A stretch of DNA of 64,000 nt from contig NZ_VLLA01000003.1 in NCBI RefSeq assembly GCF_007830635.1, positions 62,001-126,000 of the forward strand, given 5' to 3'. The translations under genes were made by a program, and so were the position numbers. The DNA is from Bradyrhizobium huanghuaihaiense. GTDB lineage: Bacteria > Pseudomonadota > Alphaproteobacteria > Rhizobiales > Xanthobacteraceae. The notes beneath the pieces were generated by a model. It did not search any database. It had not been told where the DNA came from and worked only from the letters and a program-made list of their open reading frames with translations. Shown in pieces: positions 26,165-34,684 of the stretch. Position 1 is the first letter of the stretch; the number at the start of each line of letters is the position of its first letter.

Positions 26165-27007
26165 TCAGGCGAGATAGCGCGTCAGATAGCCTTCCATCGC
26201 GTAGAGCGCGCAGAGCGCGAGGCTCGACCACACCGCGGCGCTGAAATACAGGAACATCCAGGTCAGCTCGCCCTTCCAGTGCGCGATGTCGTGTGTCACC
26301 ACCCAGCGCGTCGAGACGTCATGCAGGCCTTCGAGGAAACCGAGAAATCTGTTTCCCTCGGCGTGCCCTGCCCGCCAGCGGCTGAGATACATCGGCACGT
26401 CCACGGTGACGAGGAAGGCGAGGAAGCAGGCTATGCCGACGATGCCGGCCATCAGCGCCCAGCGCACGGGCCCCTGGAATTCCGGCATCAGGCGGCACAG
26501 CGCGATGCCTGCGAGGAAGAAGGTCACCGCCCACAGCGAGTTCTCGATCGCGTTGTAGAGGAAGTTGGTCGTCACCACCGCGTACCAGGAGAAGCACTCG
26601 GCGATGATGATGATGGGCACGATCACGAGCGCGATGTTCACCGCGGTTTCCGCGCCGGTCATCTGACCCAGCTGATGCAGGATGATCGCCCATTGCGCGA
26701 CGAAGCAGAGCTCGGCCACGGTCGCAACGGTCCGGCCGACGAAGATGCTCGACAGCCAGGTGTCGAACAGGCAGATACGCTGCACGTCGGCGCGCGGCAG
26801 CACCGAGCGGAAGGCGCAGCCGAACACATAGCCGGCGCAGAGCAGGAACATCAGCCCGATGTCGGAGCCGCCACTGATGCTGCCCGCGACCGTCGGGTAG
26901 AACTCACGATACAGCATGAACCAGACGAGAATGTTGGCGCTGCTCACAAGCGTCAGCGACCCCCACCACCACGCGAGGGGATTTGACCGCGCCTGCCACT
27001 GCAACAT
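26165..27007 (-). CDS. Polytopic membrane protein of unknown function
   Basis: The 280-residue protein has about seven or eight hydrophobic segments, starting with WWWGSLTLVSSANILVWFML. I do not recognise the family. ATG 27007 is chosen because GGAG lies about eight bases upstream; an in-frame ATG at 27058 has no ribosome site. Several TGTCAT motifs, including a Pho-box-like pair at 27088, lie upstream, suggesting phosphate-linked control. It converges on the response regulator gene. Confidence 0.7.
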   Translation of the reverse strand: MLQWQARSNPLAWWWGSLTLVSSANILVWFMLYREFYPTVAGSISGGSDIGLMFLLCAGYVFGCAFRSVLPRADVQRICLFDTWLSSIFVGRTVATVAELCFVAQWAIILHQLGQMTGAETAVNIALVIVPIIIIAECFSWYAVVTTNFLYNAIENSLWAVTFFLAGIALCRLMPEFQGPVRWALMAGIVGIACFLAFLVTVDVPMYLSRWRAGHAEGNRFLGFLEGLHDVSTRWVVTHDIAHWKGELTWMFLYFSAAVWSSLALCALYAMEGYLTRYLA

Positions 27008-27087
27008 GAATCGCTCCGCCGTAATCGATATTTCATTCCGCGGCAGCAATTCTGTCATAAATCGGCAGCACAGCGCGACAGAAATCG

Positions 27088-27105
27088 ATGTCATGATACT
27101 GTCAT
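27088..27105 (+). promoter_or_regulatory. Pho-box-like direct repeat (ATGTCAT-N4-CTGTCAT)
   Basis: Two heptamers spaced exactly 11 bases apart match the PhoB consensus CTGTCAT-N4-CTGTCAT at 13 of 14 positions. Further CTGTCAT copies occur at 27052-27058 and 27120-27126. The box is 81 bases upstream of the minus-strand membrane protein start, but its motif orientation points to the plus strand, so direction of control is uncertain. Confidence 0.6.
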
Positions 27106-27255
27106 AATAGCGCTGCGCGCTGTCATATTCGCGGAAGGCTTCTGAAAGTTTCGCGATGGAAAGCGCCCGTCCGAATCATGAGTATGAATCACGACGACTC
27201 TTTCGGCATCGCAGATATGTCCCGCTGATGCGGACGACGAAGCGAGCGCTCGGCG

Positions 27256-27399
27256 CTACTCAATCATCTTGATCTCCTTCCAGCGTTCGCCGCTCTTTTT
27301 CTGCATGGACGCGAGAATTTGGCGAAGACCTGGAGCGTCGACGGAGTCGCAGCAACGACAAACCTCTTTGCCCAAGGCGAGGAGATCACGACGTTTCAT
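27256..27399 (-). CDS. Possible 47-residue hypothetical protein
   Basis: The short frame begins MKRRDLLALGKEVC and ends ERWKEIKMIE, with a helical, charged composition and two adjacent cysteines (CRCC). It lies antisense in the long region upstream of the IclR gene, where GC content is lower. The ribosome site (GGGGCC) is weak. It may be a real small gene or a chance frame. Confidence 0.25.
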   Translation of the reverse strand: MKRRDLLALGKEVCRCCDSVDAPGLRQILASMQKKSGERWKEIKMIE

Positions 27400-27553
27400 G
27401 GATGGCCCCAAGAAACATCGGCAATCCAAGGCCGCAGAACGACGCTCCTTAATTGCGATGAGCGTAGAAGCCGCGCTGTCCACATATCGGACAGAATTAA
27501 AATATGCTCTATATCTATTCGACAATATTGGCTTGTTCGTCCATAAGAAGCCT

Positions 27554-28435
27554 ATGGCCCAAACTATTCGGTCCAAATCGCCCCAAGCTTCCTCGTCCGC
27601 CGCCGCGGTGCTGGCGTCGCGCGGCGACGATGCCGCGTTCGCGACGACACTCGCAAAGGGCCTCGTGGTGCTCGAAGCCTTCAAGGCCGGGACGACGTTG
27701 CTCGGCAACATGGAGCTGTCGATTCTGACGGGGATTCCGCGACCGACGGTGGCGCGGCTGACGCATACGCTCGCCGAGCTTGGCTATCTCCGCTACGATG
27801 CCGATCGCGCCAAATATCGCGTCGGCGCGCGCACACTTCGCATGGCGCATCCGCTGCTCGCCGATATGCAGTTCCGCCAGGTCGCGCGACCCATGATGCA
27901 GGAGCTTGCGCAGAGCGTGCGCGGCACCGTCTCCATCGGCCTGCTGGATGCGACCTCCATGATCTATGTCGAGACTGCGCGCTCCGGCGACGTCGGCCCG
28001 CACGTCCCCGACATCGGCATGCCCATTCCCGTGGTCATGACGGCAATGGGCCGCGCCGCGGCTGCAACCTTGCCGCAGACCGATGCCGCACTCCTCGAAC
28101 AGCGCCTCGCAAGCGAGGACGCCGAACTCTGGTCAGCCTTCCGCGAAAAATACCGCGCCGGTCTTGTGCAATGCGCGAGCCGTGGCTTCTGCGTCTGCTG
28201 GGGCGAATACATGGCCTCGATCCACGCCGTCGCGGCGCCGCTGTTTCACGCGAGCGAAACTAGGCAGTCGTTCTCGATCAATTGCGGCATCCCCGCGTTC
28301 CGGCTCCAGCCGGGCCAGCTGGAGGGCGAAATCGGCCCGCGCATCGCGGCACTCGCCGATAGCATCCGCGCCATCGTCGGCACGGCAAGGCCGGCGGCCG
28401 AGACAAAACAAAGCAAGAAGAGGGCCAGGAGATGA
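27554..28435 (+). CDS. IclR-family transcriptional regulator
   Basis: The 293-residue protein has a winged HTH near residues 32-95 (LSILTGIPRPTVARLTHTLAELGYL), then the IclR ligand domain (TVSIGLLDATSMIYVETARS; FSINCGIPAF). The frame is open upstream but ATG 27554 gives the usual N-terminus. An AT-rich stretch just upstream (27495-27550) probably holds the promoter. It precedes the Bug-protein gene by 36 bases and likely controls it. Confidence 0.88.
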   Translation: MAQTIRSKSPQASSSAAAVLASRGDDAAFATTLAKGLVVLEAFKAGTTLLGNMELSILTGIPRPTVARLTHTLAELGYLRYDADRAKYRVGARTLRMAHPLLADMQFRQVARPMMQELAQSVRGTVSIGLLDATSMIYVETARSGDVGPHVPDIGMPIPVVMTAMGRAAAATLPQTDAALLEQRLASEDAELWSAFREKYRAGLVQCASRGFCVCWGEYMASIHAVAAPLFHASETRQSFSINCGIPAFRLQPGQLEGEIGPRIAALADSIRAIVGTARPAAETKQSKKRARR

Positions 28436-28471
28436 ACAAGAACACTGGCGCTCCACCCCCGGGAGGCCGAC

Positions 28472-29443
28472 ATGACCATCACACGCCGAACATTGCTGGG
28501 CACCCTCGCCCTTTCCCTGTCCATTCCATTCTCCGCGCAGGCTGAAGACGCCTGGCCGTCGCGCCTGGTGCGGCTGATCTCGCCCTACGGGCCCGGCGGC
28601 TCCAACGACATCTCGCTGCGCCTCCTTGCCGAAGAGCTCGGCCGCAGCCTGCACCAGCAGTTCATCGTCGAGAACAAGCCGGGCGCCGGCACGCGCATCG
28701 CGAACGATCTCGTCGCGCATGCGCCGGGCGACGGCTACACCTTTCTCTACGTCGCAGCCCCCTACGCCACTGCCGAGGCGCTGTTCGGCAAGCTCACTTA
28801 CGATCGCAGGGATCTTCAGCCCGTCGCAATGGCGGTGATCGCGCCGCTGTTCCTGATCATCAGCGCCGAGGCGCCGTTCAAGACGCTCCCCGAGCTGATC
28901 GCCTACGGCAAGTCGAAGCCTGACGGGCTGACCTTCGCCTCGCCCGGCGCCGGTTCGCAGCCGCATCTCGCCGGCGAGCTGCTGTTCCGCGATGCCGGCG
29001 TCAAGGGACTCAATATTCCCTTCCGGGGTGATGCCGCCTCCTACACCGAACTGCTTGCGGGGCGCGTCGATGCCACGCTGACGGCGCTGCCGACCGCGCT
29101 GCCCTACATCCAGAGCGGCAAGTTCAGGGTGCTTGGCGTTGCCTCCAGCGAACGCAGCCCGCTCTATCCGCAGGCGCCGACCTTGCGCGAACAGGGCTTT
29201 TTGAGCGTGATCGCGGCCGGCTGGTTCGGCGTCATGGCGCCGGCGACGACGCCGCGGCCGATCGTCGACAAGCTGCAGGCCGAAGTCGCGCGCGTGCTTA
29301 CCGAGCCCGCCGTGAAGGACAGGCTCACCGCGCAGGGCCTGGAGGTGCGCACCGGCACCGCCGCCGAATTCGGCCAGTTCATCGACAACGAGACGCAGAG
29401 ATGGAGCGTGCTGATCCGCGAGGCCGGATTGAAGGGGGAGTGA
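28472..29443 (+). CDS. Bug-family tripartite tricarboxylate transporter substrate-binding protein
   Basis: The 323-residue periplasmic protein has a signal peptide with a twin-arginine-like start (TRRTLLGTLALSLS). Bug motifs follow: LISPYGPGGSNDISLRLLAEEL, VENKPGAGTRIANDLVA and FASPGAGSQPHLAGEL. It would bind a small carboxylate for a TctAB permease, but no tctA/tctB is next to it. Such orphan Bug proteins are common in Bradyrhizobium. IclR neighbour suggests regulation by a carboxylate or aromatic acid. Confidence 0.9.
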   Translation: MTITRRTLLGTLALSLSIPFSAQAEDAWPSRLVRLISPYGPGGSNDISLRLLAEELGRSLHQQFIVENKPGAGTRIANDLVAHAPGDGYTFLYVAAPYATAEALFGKLTYDRRDLQPVAMAVIAPLFLIISAEAPFKTLPELIAYGKSKPDGLTFASPGAGSQPHLAGELLFRDAGVKGLNIPFRGDAASYTELLAGRVDATLTALPTALPYIQSGKFRVLGVASSERSPLYPQAPTLREQGFLSVIAAGWFGVMAPATTPRPIVDKLQAEVARVLTEPAVKDRLTAQGLEVRTGTAAEFGQFIDNETQRWSVLIREAGLKGE

Positions 29444-29453
29444 CGGTACACGC

Positions 29454-29553
29454 CGTCATTCCGGGGCGCCTTGAAGGGGCGAACCCGGAATCTCGAGTTT
29501 CTCAGGTGCGCAATTGCGCACCTGAGTTCTCGCTTCGCGAGCCCCGGAATGAC
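29454..29553. repeat. Dispersed palindromic repeat (family B, copy 1)
   Basis: It starts CGTCATTCCGGGGCGC and ends GCCCCGGAATGAC, the complementary arm, with an inner inverted repeat CAGGTGCGCAATTGCGCACCTG. A related copy lies at 47612-47691. It sits between convergent genes and may act as a terminator. Confidence 0.8.
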
Positions 29554-29558
29554 AACAA

Positions 29559-30050
29559 TCACTTCTTCATCCCAGCCACATACGCCGCCAGCTTGTCCAG
29601 CGTCTGGTAGCCGTATTCGACCGCGCCGAAGCCGATCATGCCGTCGCGCTGCTCCGTGCTCGAGGCCAGTTGCCGCATCATCAGCACCGTCTTGCCGTTG
29701 CTCTGCTCGGCAAAGGTGAGGGTGAAGCGGAACATGCCGGGATCATCATCCTGGTCGGTGCCGTGGTCCATCTCCATCAGCGACGGCCGCTCGATACGGC
29801 GGAAGCGCATCCGGTTCGGATAGACCGTCCCGTCGGGACCGATCATGTTGAAACGCCAGACGCCGCCGACCCGTACGTCGATCTCGAAGGTCTCGACCTT
29901 GAAGCCCTTCGGCCCGAACCATTGCGGCAGGTGCTTCGGGTCGGACCACGCCTCGAACACCAGATCGCGCGGCGCATCGATTACGCGCGACATCACGATC
30001 TCGCGGTCGAGCGACCATTGCGACAGGGCGGGATTGGCAGAATTCGTCAT
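29559..30050 (-). CDS. SRPBCC/AHSA1-domain protein
   Basis: The 163-residue protein has the AHSA1/START-like signatures VIDAPRDLVFEAWSDPKHLPQWFGP and GVWRFNMIGPDG. A C-terminal helix follows (AVEYGYQTLDKLAAYV). These proteins bind hydrophobic ligands. The start overlaps the ArsR gene stop by one base (TGATG). ArsR-AHSA1 pairs are a recurrent arrangement in which the ArsR protein represses both genes. Confidence 0.88.
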   Translation of the reverse strand: MTNSANPALSQWSLDREIVMSRVIDAPRDLVFEAWSDPKHLPQWFGPKGFKVETFEIDVRVGGVWRFNMIGPDGTVYPNRMRFRRIERPSLMEMDHGTDQDDDPGMFRFTLTFAEQSNGKTVLMMRQLASSTEQRDGMIGFGAVEYGYQTLDKLAAYVAGMKK

Positions 30051-30430
30051 CACTCGGAACCTTTCTTCTTGGTTGTACGCGACGGCCGCTTGGCCGCCCT
30101 CTCCTTCTTCAGCTTCATCACATAGGCTTCGAACCGGTCGAGCCGCGCCTCCCAGATCGCGCGCTGCTGCTGGAACCAGTCCTCTGCGCCGACGAGCGCG
30201 TCCGGGCTGAGCCGGCAGGTCCGCACACGGCCGGACTTCTCCGACTCGACCAGCCCGCTCACCTCCAGCACGTGGATGTGTTTCATGAAGCTCGGCAGCG
30301 CCATGTCGAAGGGGTCGGCGAGCTCGCCGACCGAGGCTTCTCCGGCGCACAGCCGCATCACGATCGCGCGCCGTGTTGGATCGGCGAGCGCTGCGAAGAT
30401 CTGATCGAGTCGGTTCAATTGGTTAGCCAT
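30050..30430 (-). CDS. ArsR-family transcriptional regulator
   Basis: The 126-residue winged-HTH protein contains IFAALADPTRRAIVMRLCAGEASVGELADPF and a recognition helix in SFMKHIHVLEVSGLVES. It lacks the CxC metal site of arsenic-sensing ArsR, so it belongs to the AHSA1-linked subgroup. Two TTAGC/GCTAA dyads flank or overlap the start codon and suggest autoregulation. Confidence 0.9.
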   Translation of the reverse strand: MANQLNRLDQIFAALADPTRRAIVMRLCAGEASVGELADPFDMALPSFMKHIHVLEVSGLVESEKSGRVRTCRLSPDALVGAEDWFQQQRAIWEARLDRFEAYVMKLKKERAAKRPSRTTKKKGSE

Positions 30431-30439
30431 AGAGCTAAC
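30422..30439. promoter_or_regulatory. GTTAGC-N6-GCTAAC dyad overlapping the arsR start codon
   Basis: Perfect 6-bp arms flank six bases that include the start codon of the minus-strand arsR gene. It shares half-sites with the dyad at 30472, consistent with two operator sites for the same repressor. Confidence 0.6.
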
Positions 30440-30471
30440 TATAGGCCGCGGACCGTGAATGTCAATGATTG

Positions 30472-30487
30472 TTAGCCGCTCGGCTAA
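30472..30487. promoter_or_regulatory. TTAGCCG-CT-CGGCTAA dyad upstream of arsR
   Basis: Perfect 7-bp arms with a 2-base centre. Centre-to-centre distance to the start-codon dyad is 49 bases. Likely the second operator of the ArsR repressor. Confidence 0.6.
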
Positions 30488-30503
30488 GTTAAAATTGATG
30501 GCA

Positions 30504-30591
30504 CTGTAGCCCGGATGGAGTGCAGCGCAATCCGGGATCTTGCCACAACCAGACGCCCCCGGATTACGCTTCGCTCCATCCGGAGCTACAG
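30504..30591. repeat. Dispersed palindromic repeat (family C)
   Basis: It starts CTGTAGCCCGGATGGAG and ends with the complementary CTCCATCCGGAGCTACAG; the arms form a long imperfect hairpin. This type is common between Bradyrhizobium genes. It separates the arsR promoter from the serine hydrolase gene. Confidence 0.75.
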
Positions 30592-30693
30592 GCCCACCAC
30601 GCGGAACCCACAACGCGCAATCGTGAATTGGGACCTCGTCCCCTCTCCGCTAAAAGTGAGTCGGGGGCGCACAAGCATCAATCATCAGAGCAC

Positions 30694-31866
30694 GTGCCGC
30701 CTGTTGTCATCTCATCCTCGATCACCCGGCGAACGCTCGCCCGGGCTGCGCTCATTCCGCTTGCGATCGCGCTTCGCCCGCGCCGTGCATCGGCCGATTC
30801 GGACATGATCGCGCAGATGCGCGATATCGTCGCCGCCGAGCTCGGGCCGACCGCGACGCCGGAGCATCCGGGCGGCCTCGCCGCCGCGCTCTATGCCGGC
30901 CGCCATGTCGAGTTCTTCAACTATGGCTTTGCCGACGGCACCCCACGACGGCCGGTGACATCGGACACGCTGTTCAACCTCGCCTCGCTGCGCAAGCCGT
31001 TCGAGGCGACGCTGGTCGCGCTGGGGACGCTTCGCGGTGAGCTGCGGCTCGACGACCGTCTGCAAAAATACCTTCCCGAGCTCGAAGGCGACTATATCCG
31101 CCGCGTCACCGTCGGCGAGCTCGTCACCCACACCTCGGGCCTGCTGCTGCCGACCGACCATCCGCCCTGGCCGAACGAGCAGTTCACACGTGCGCAGTTC
31201 ATCGAGATGCTCAACGCCTGGAAACCGCAGGCTGGCGAGCAGCCCGGCAAGCAACGCATCTACAGCCACGCCGGCTACGTGCTGCTCCAGCTCGTGCTCG
31301 AGAATTGCTACCGCGCGCCGATCGCACGGTTGTTCGAACAGCGCATCCTCAAACCGCTCGGCATGACCGCGACCTCTCTGCCCGAACGCGGCGAGGACAA
31401 CCGCGCCGCCATGGACGCGGCCTGGATGCAGCGCGCGGTCCAGGGCTATTCGGATCAGGGCATGGCGATTGGGCCAATCGGCAACCAGCAGAGCTATTTT
31501 GACTTTCCCGGCACTGGCCAGATGTTCTCGTCTGCGCGGGATCTTTCGACCTTTGTCGCGGCCTGCCTCGACGGCCGCTCGGTCGACCCGCATTTGCACG
31601 AGGCGCTGCGGATGACGCAGCGCGAAGCCTTCCGCGTCGACGGGAAATTCGGGCAAGGCATGGCCTGGGAAACGGTGCATCTTCCCGATGTCAACGTCGT
31701 CGACAAACCGGGCGGCCTCAACAACGCCTCCGGCTATCTCGGCCTCGTGCCGGCGCGGCGGATCGGCATCGTGCTGCTCGCCAATCGCGGCGAATATCCG
31801 CACGAGATCGCCCGCTACAAGATTTTGCCGGCGCTGGCGCATCTGGTCGCCGCGCATGGCGGCTGA
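30694..31866 (+). CDS. Secreted serine hydrolase (beta-lactamase class C/esterase family)
   Basis: The protein is about 390 residues with a twin-arginine-like signal (TRRTLARAALIPLAIAL). The SxxK motif SLRK is at residues 98-101 (NLASLRKPFEATL), and YSHAGY is where class C enzymes have YSN. THTSGLLLP and the C-terminal region fit penicillin-binding-like esterases. No ATG precedes the signal; GTG 30694 is the likely start since the upstream frame is repeat DNA. Probably a periplasmic esterase or peptidase rather than a true beta-lactamase. Confidence 0.8.
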   Translation: MPPVVISSSITRRTLARAALIPLAIALRPRRASADSDMIAQMRDIVAAELGPTATPEHPGGLAAALYAGRHVEFFNYGFADGTPRRPVTSDTLFNLASLRKPFEATLVALGTLRGELRLDDRLQKYLPELEGDYIRRVTVGELVTHTSGLLLPTDHPPWPNEQFTRAQFIEMLNAWKPQAGEQPGKQRIYSHAGYVLLQLVLENCYRAPIARLFEQRILKPLGMTATSLPERGEDNRAAMDAAWMQRAVQGYSDQGMAIGPIGNQQSYFDFPGTGQMFSSARDLSTFVAACLDGRSVDPHLHEALRMTQREAFRVDGKFGQGMAWETVHLPDVNVVDKPGGLNNASGYLGLVPARRIGIVLLANRGEYPHEIARYKILPALAHLVAAHGG

Positions 31867-31879
31867 ACCCTCAAAAGCA

Positions 31880-31906
31880 GAAAGCCCCGGCTGAGCCGGG
31901 GCTTTC
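31880..31906. terminator. Bidirectional terminator (13-bp perfect stem)
   Basis: GAAAGCCCCGGCT and AGCCGGGGCTTTC pair perfectly around one base between two convergent genes. The A-tract and T-tract on either side of the GC core suit intrinsic termination in both directions. Confidence 0.85.
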
Positions 31907-31933
31907 CACACCAGATCCGGAACGGGATGAAGC

Positions 31934-32761
31934 TCAGTACCTGGCGACGACGGGTCCGCCGAACTTGTAGTTCACGCCGACGCGCACGATGTTCGACGTG
32001 AGGTCGACCGAGTGGGTGTAGACGTTGGTCGGGTATCGCGTTCCAATGTCGGCCAAATTGGTGCTGGTCACCGTGCTGCGCCCGAGATCGACGTAGAGAT
32101 ATTCGGCCTTGAGCGACCAGCCGCCGCCGAAGGCGTATTCGGTACCGACGCCCGCAGTCCAGCCGACCCGCGTATCACGGATCGTGGCCGATTCCGTCGC
32201 GGCCGCGAACGTGTCGGTGAAGTTGAAATTGCCCTTCACCTCGGCGATCGCCGCACCGCCCGTGGCGTAGAGCAGCCAGGTTGGAGCCGCGAGGAAGCCG
32301 ATGCGGCCGCGGATGGTGGCGAGCCAGTCGGCCGAGACCGACGAATTGACGGTGAAGCCGGTCGGTGCGCAGCAGGGATAGAGAGCTGAACCGGTCGCGC
32401 TGCCCTTGAAGCCGAAATAGTTGATGTCGCCTTCGAGGCCGAGCACCGCGTGGTTGACCTGCCAGTTGTAGCCCGCGGTGAAGCCGCCGGTGACGCTGGA
32501 ACTGTTGACGCCCTGGGCGCCGATCGTGTTGATCGCGGGAACGCTGCTGGTGGCGAAATAGCCGGTCGGCGAGTATACCGTCGAGGTGGTCAGGTCGGCG
32601 CTGCCCCACTGCCCGCCGACAGTGCCGCCGACATAGAAGCCGGTCCAGTTATAGGCCGGCGCCATCGCGGGCGCCTTGGTGTATTGCGCGGCAAGGTCAG
32701 CGGCCTGCGCGGATGCGGCGCCGAGCACAATCGAAGCGACCGCAAGCAAGAACTTGTTCAT
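31934..32761 (-). CDS. Outer membrane beta-barrel protein (Omp31/porin-like)
   Basis: The 275-residue protein has a cleavable signal peptide (LAVASIVLGAASAQA). The typical rhizobial Omp25/31 start follows, YNWTGFYVGGTVGGQWG. Alternating strands end in VRVGVNYKFGGPVVARY with a C-terminal aromatic residue. An eight-stranded barrel is expected in the outer membrane. A loop contains an adjacent Cys pair (CC). Start ATG 32761 has GGAG upstream. Confidence 0.9.
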   Translation of the reverse strand: MNKFLLAVASIVLGAASAQAADLAAQYTKAPAMAPAYNWTGFYVGGTVGGQWGSADLTTSTVYSPTGYFATSSVPAINTIGAQGVNSSSVTGGFTAGYNWQVNHAVLGLEGDINYFGFKGSATGSALYPCCAPTGFTVNSSVSADWLATIRGRIGFLAAPTWLLYATGGAAIAEVKGNFNFTDTFAAATESATIRDTRVGWTAGVGTEYAFGGGWSLKAEYLYVDLGRSTVTSTNLADIGTRYPTNVYTHSVDLTSNIVRVGVNYKFGGPVVARY

Positions 32762-33029
32762 TCCAGTCTCCATTCCCCCACGCGCTTGATCTCGCGTTTT
32801 CGATGCGCGCAGGCGGGAGCGATCCGGCGCAGATGGGGAATAGGCGGAGCACCGCTCGCGCGTCTCGGCCTGTCGCGCAGTTCGTAGGGACTGTGACGCA
32901 ATCAGTGACTTATCGCGCAAGTCGTGTGACGAGTGTGACCTCGGCGCCACGCATCGCGCCTGCCGCAGTGACGCGCGATGCAAACCGGCGGCGCGTCACG
33001 ACAAGGTGCGGGCGAATCCGCGCGCCGTC

Positions 33030-33734
33030 TCAGACCGAGCGCGTCAGTCCGCCGTCGACTCGGATGTTCTGGCCGGTGATGTAGGCCGCGCCGTCGGACG
33101 CCAGGAACGAGATCGTCGCGGCGATCTCCTCGACCTTGCCGTAACGCTGCATCGGCACGCTGTCGCGGCGCGCATCGGTTTGCGGCAGGCTGTCGATCCA
33201 GCCCGGCAGCACGTTGTTCATGCGGATGTTGTCGGCGGCATGGGTGTCGGTGAAGATCTTCGTGAACGCGGCGAGCCCGGCGCGGAACACCGCGGAGGTC
33301 GGAAACATCGCGCTCGGCTCGAACGCCCAGGCGGTCGAGATGTTGATGATGGCGCCGGCCTTCTGCGCCTGCATCACCGGCGTCACCAGCCGGGTCGGAC
33401 GGATCACGTTGAGCAGATAAGTGTCGAGGCCGGTGTGCCACTGCTCGTCGGTGATCTCCGTGATCGGCGCGCGGGGCCCGTGGCCCGCACTGTTGACGAG
33501 CACGTCGATGCGTCCCCATTTGGCAAGTGCGCCATCAACGAGGCGCTTCAGGTCGTCGTTCGACTTGTTGGAGCCGGTGACACCGAGGCCGCCGAGCTCG
33601 GCCGCCAGCGCCTCGCCCTTGCCGGAGGACGACAGGATCGCGACGCGAAAGCCGTCCGCCGCCAGCCGCCGCGCGGCGCCTGCTCCCATTCCGCTGCCGC
33701 CGGCGGTGACGAGTGCGACCTTCTCTGCTGCCAT
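33030..33734 (-). CDS. SDR-family oxidoreductase lacking the YxxxK motif
   Basis: The 234-residue protein has the SDR cofactor motif TAGGSGMGAGAARRL, the NSAGHGPR strand and the C-terminal ITGQNIRVDGGL. The active site region reads FPTSAVFRAGLAAFTK: where YxxxK is expected there is Thr/Ser and Phe/Arg. It may therefore be a non-canonical or catalytically altered SDR. It is divergent from the GNAT gene at 33841. Confidence 0.82.
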   Translation of the reverse strand: MAAEKVALVTAGGSGMGAGAARRLAADGFRVAILSSSGKGEALAAELGGLGVTGSNKSNDDLKRLVDGALAKWGRIDVLVNSAGHGPRAPITEITDEQWHTGLDTYLLNVIRPTRLVTPVMQAQKAGAIINISTAWAFEPSAMFPTSAVFRAGLAAFTKIFTDTHAADNIRMNNVLPGWIDSLPQTDARRDSVPMQRYGKVEEIAATISFLASDGAAYITGQNIRVDGGLTRSV

Positions 33735-33840
33735 GACCGTTATCCTTGCGATGGAGTTGAGGCGAGCCGCAGGCCCGGCCTATCATGAGGCCTTCTACCG
33801 CCGGACCTGCCGGCAGGTCCACCACCCGAAGGCATCCTTC

Positions 33841-34683
33841 ATGAGCGAATTGCAGATCCGCAACCTGCGCCCGGAGGAGATCTCCCTCGCCATCGACTGG
33901 GCCGCGGCGGAAGGCTGGAATCCGGGCCTCTCCGACGCCGCCTGCTTTGCGATTCCGGATGCGCGGGGCTTCTTCGTCGGCGAGATCGGCGGCGAGCCGG
34001 TCGCGACCGTCTCCTGCGTCAATTACGATGACCGTTTCGCCTTCCTCGGCTTCTACATCGTGCGCGCCGACCTTCGCGGGTCCGGCCACGGCCTGCGCAT
34101 CTGGAACGCGGCGATCGCGCATGCAGGCGGCCGCGTGATCGGGCTCGACGGCGTCGTCGCCCAGCAGGACAACTACAAGAAGTCCGGCTTCCAGCTTGCC
34201 TACGCCAACATCCGCTACGGCGGCACCCTCGCCGCGCCACCGGTGCCGCCTACCGGTGTCATCGCGCTCGATGCGATCCCCTTCGCACTGGTTGAAGCGG
34301 ACGATGCTACGGTCTTCCCGGCCGCACGCGTGGCCTTCCTGCGCACCTGGATCAACACACAAGGTCACATCGGCCGCGCATTGCTGCGCGACGGCAGGCT
34401 CGCCGCATGGGGCGTGATCCGCCCGTGCCGGACGGGCAGCAAGATCGGCCCGCTCGTCGCCGACGATCGCGCGGCGGCGGAAACGGTCGCGCGAGCCCTG
34501 CTGTCCAGTGCGGGCGGCGGCGAAATCTTCCTCGACGTCCCCGCCGTCAATGGCGAGGCGATGGCACTCGCGGAAGGACTCGGCCTCAAGCCGGTGTTCG
34601 AGACGGCGCGGATGTACACGGGGCCGATCCCGCCGCTGCGGATCGACCGCGTCTTCGGCGTGACCAGCTTTGAGCTCGGCTAG
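33841..34683 (+). CDS. GNAT-family N-acetyltransferase with C-terminal extension
   Basis: The 280-residue protein has an N-terminal GNAT domain (about 1-135) with FYIVRADLRGSGHGLRIWNAA as the acetyl-CoA loop. A second domain (about 150-280) resembles the YitH/Acetyltransf_18 partner domain (IGPLVADDRAAAETVARALL; DVPAVNGEAMALAEGLG). Substrate unknown. The frame is open far upstream, but ATG 33841 gives the normal GNAT N-terminus. Confidence 0.85.
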   Translation: MSELQIRNLRPEEISLAIDWAAAEGWNPGLSDAACFAIPDARGFFVGEIGGEPVATVSCVNYDDRFAFLGFYIVRADLRGSGHGLRIWNAAIAHAGGRVIGLDGVVAQQDNYKKSGFQLAYANIRYGGTLAAPPVPPTGVIALDAIPFALVEADDATVFPAARVAFLRTWINTQGHIGRALLRDGRLAAWGVIRPCRTGSKIGPLVADDRAAAETVARALLSSAGGGEIFLDVPAVNGEAMALAEGLGLKPVFETARMYTGPIPPLRIDRVFGVTSFELG

Positions 34684-34684
34684 C

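Noticed and set aside
27156..27272. Short plus-strand frame after the Pho-box-like array
   Set aside because: The 38-codon peptide is Arg-rich with no ribosome site. I could not support it as a gene, although the orientation of the Pho box would suit one.
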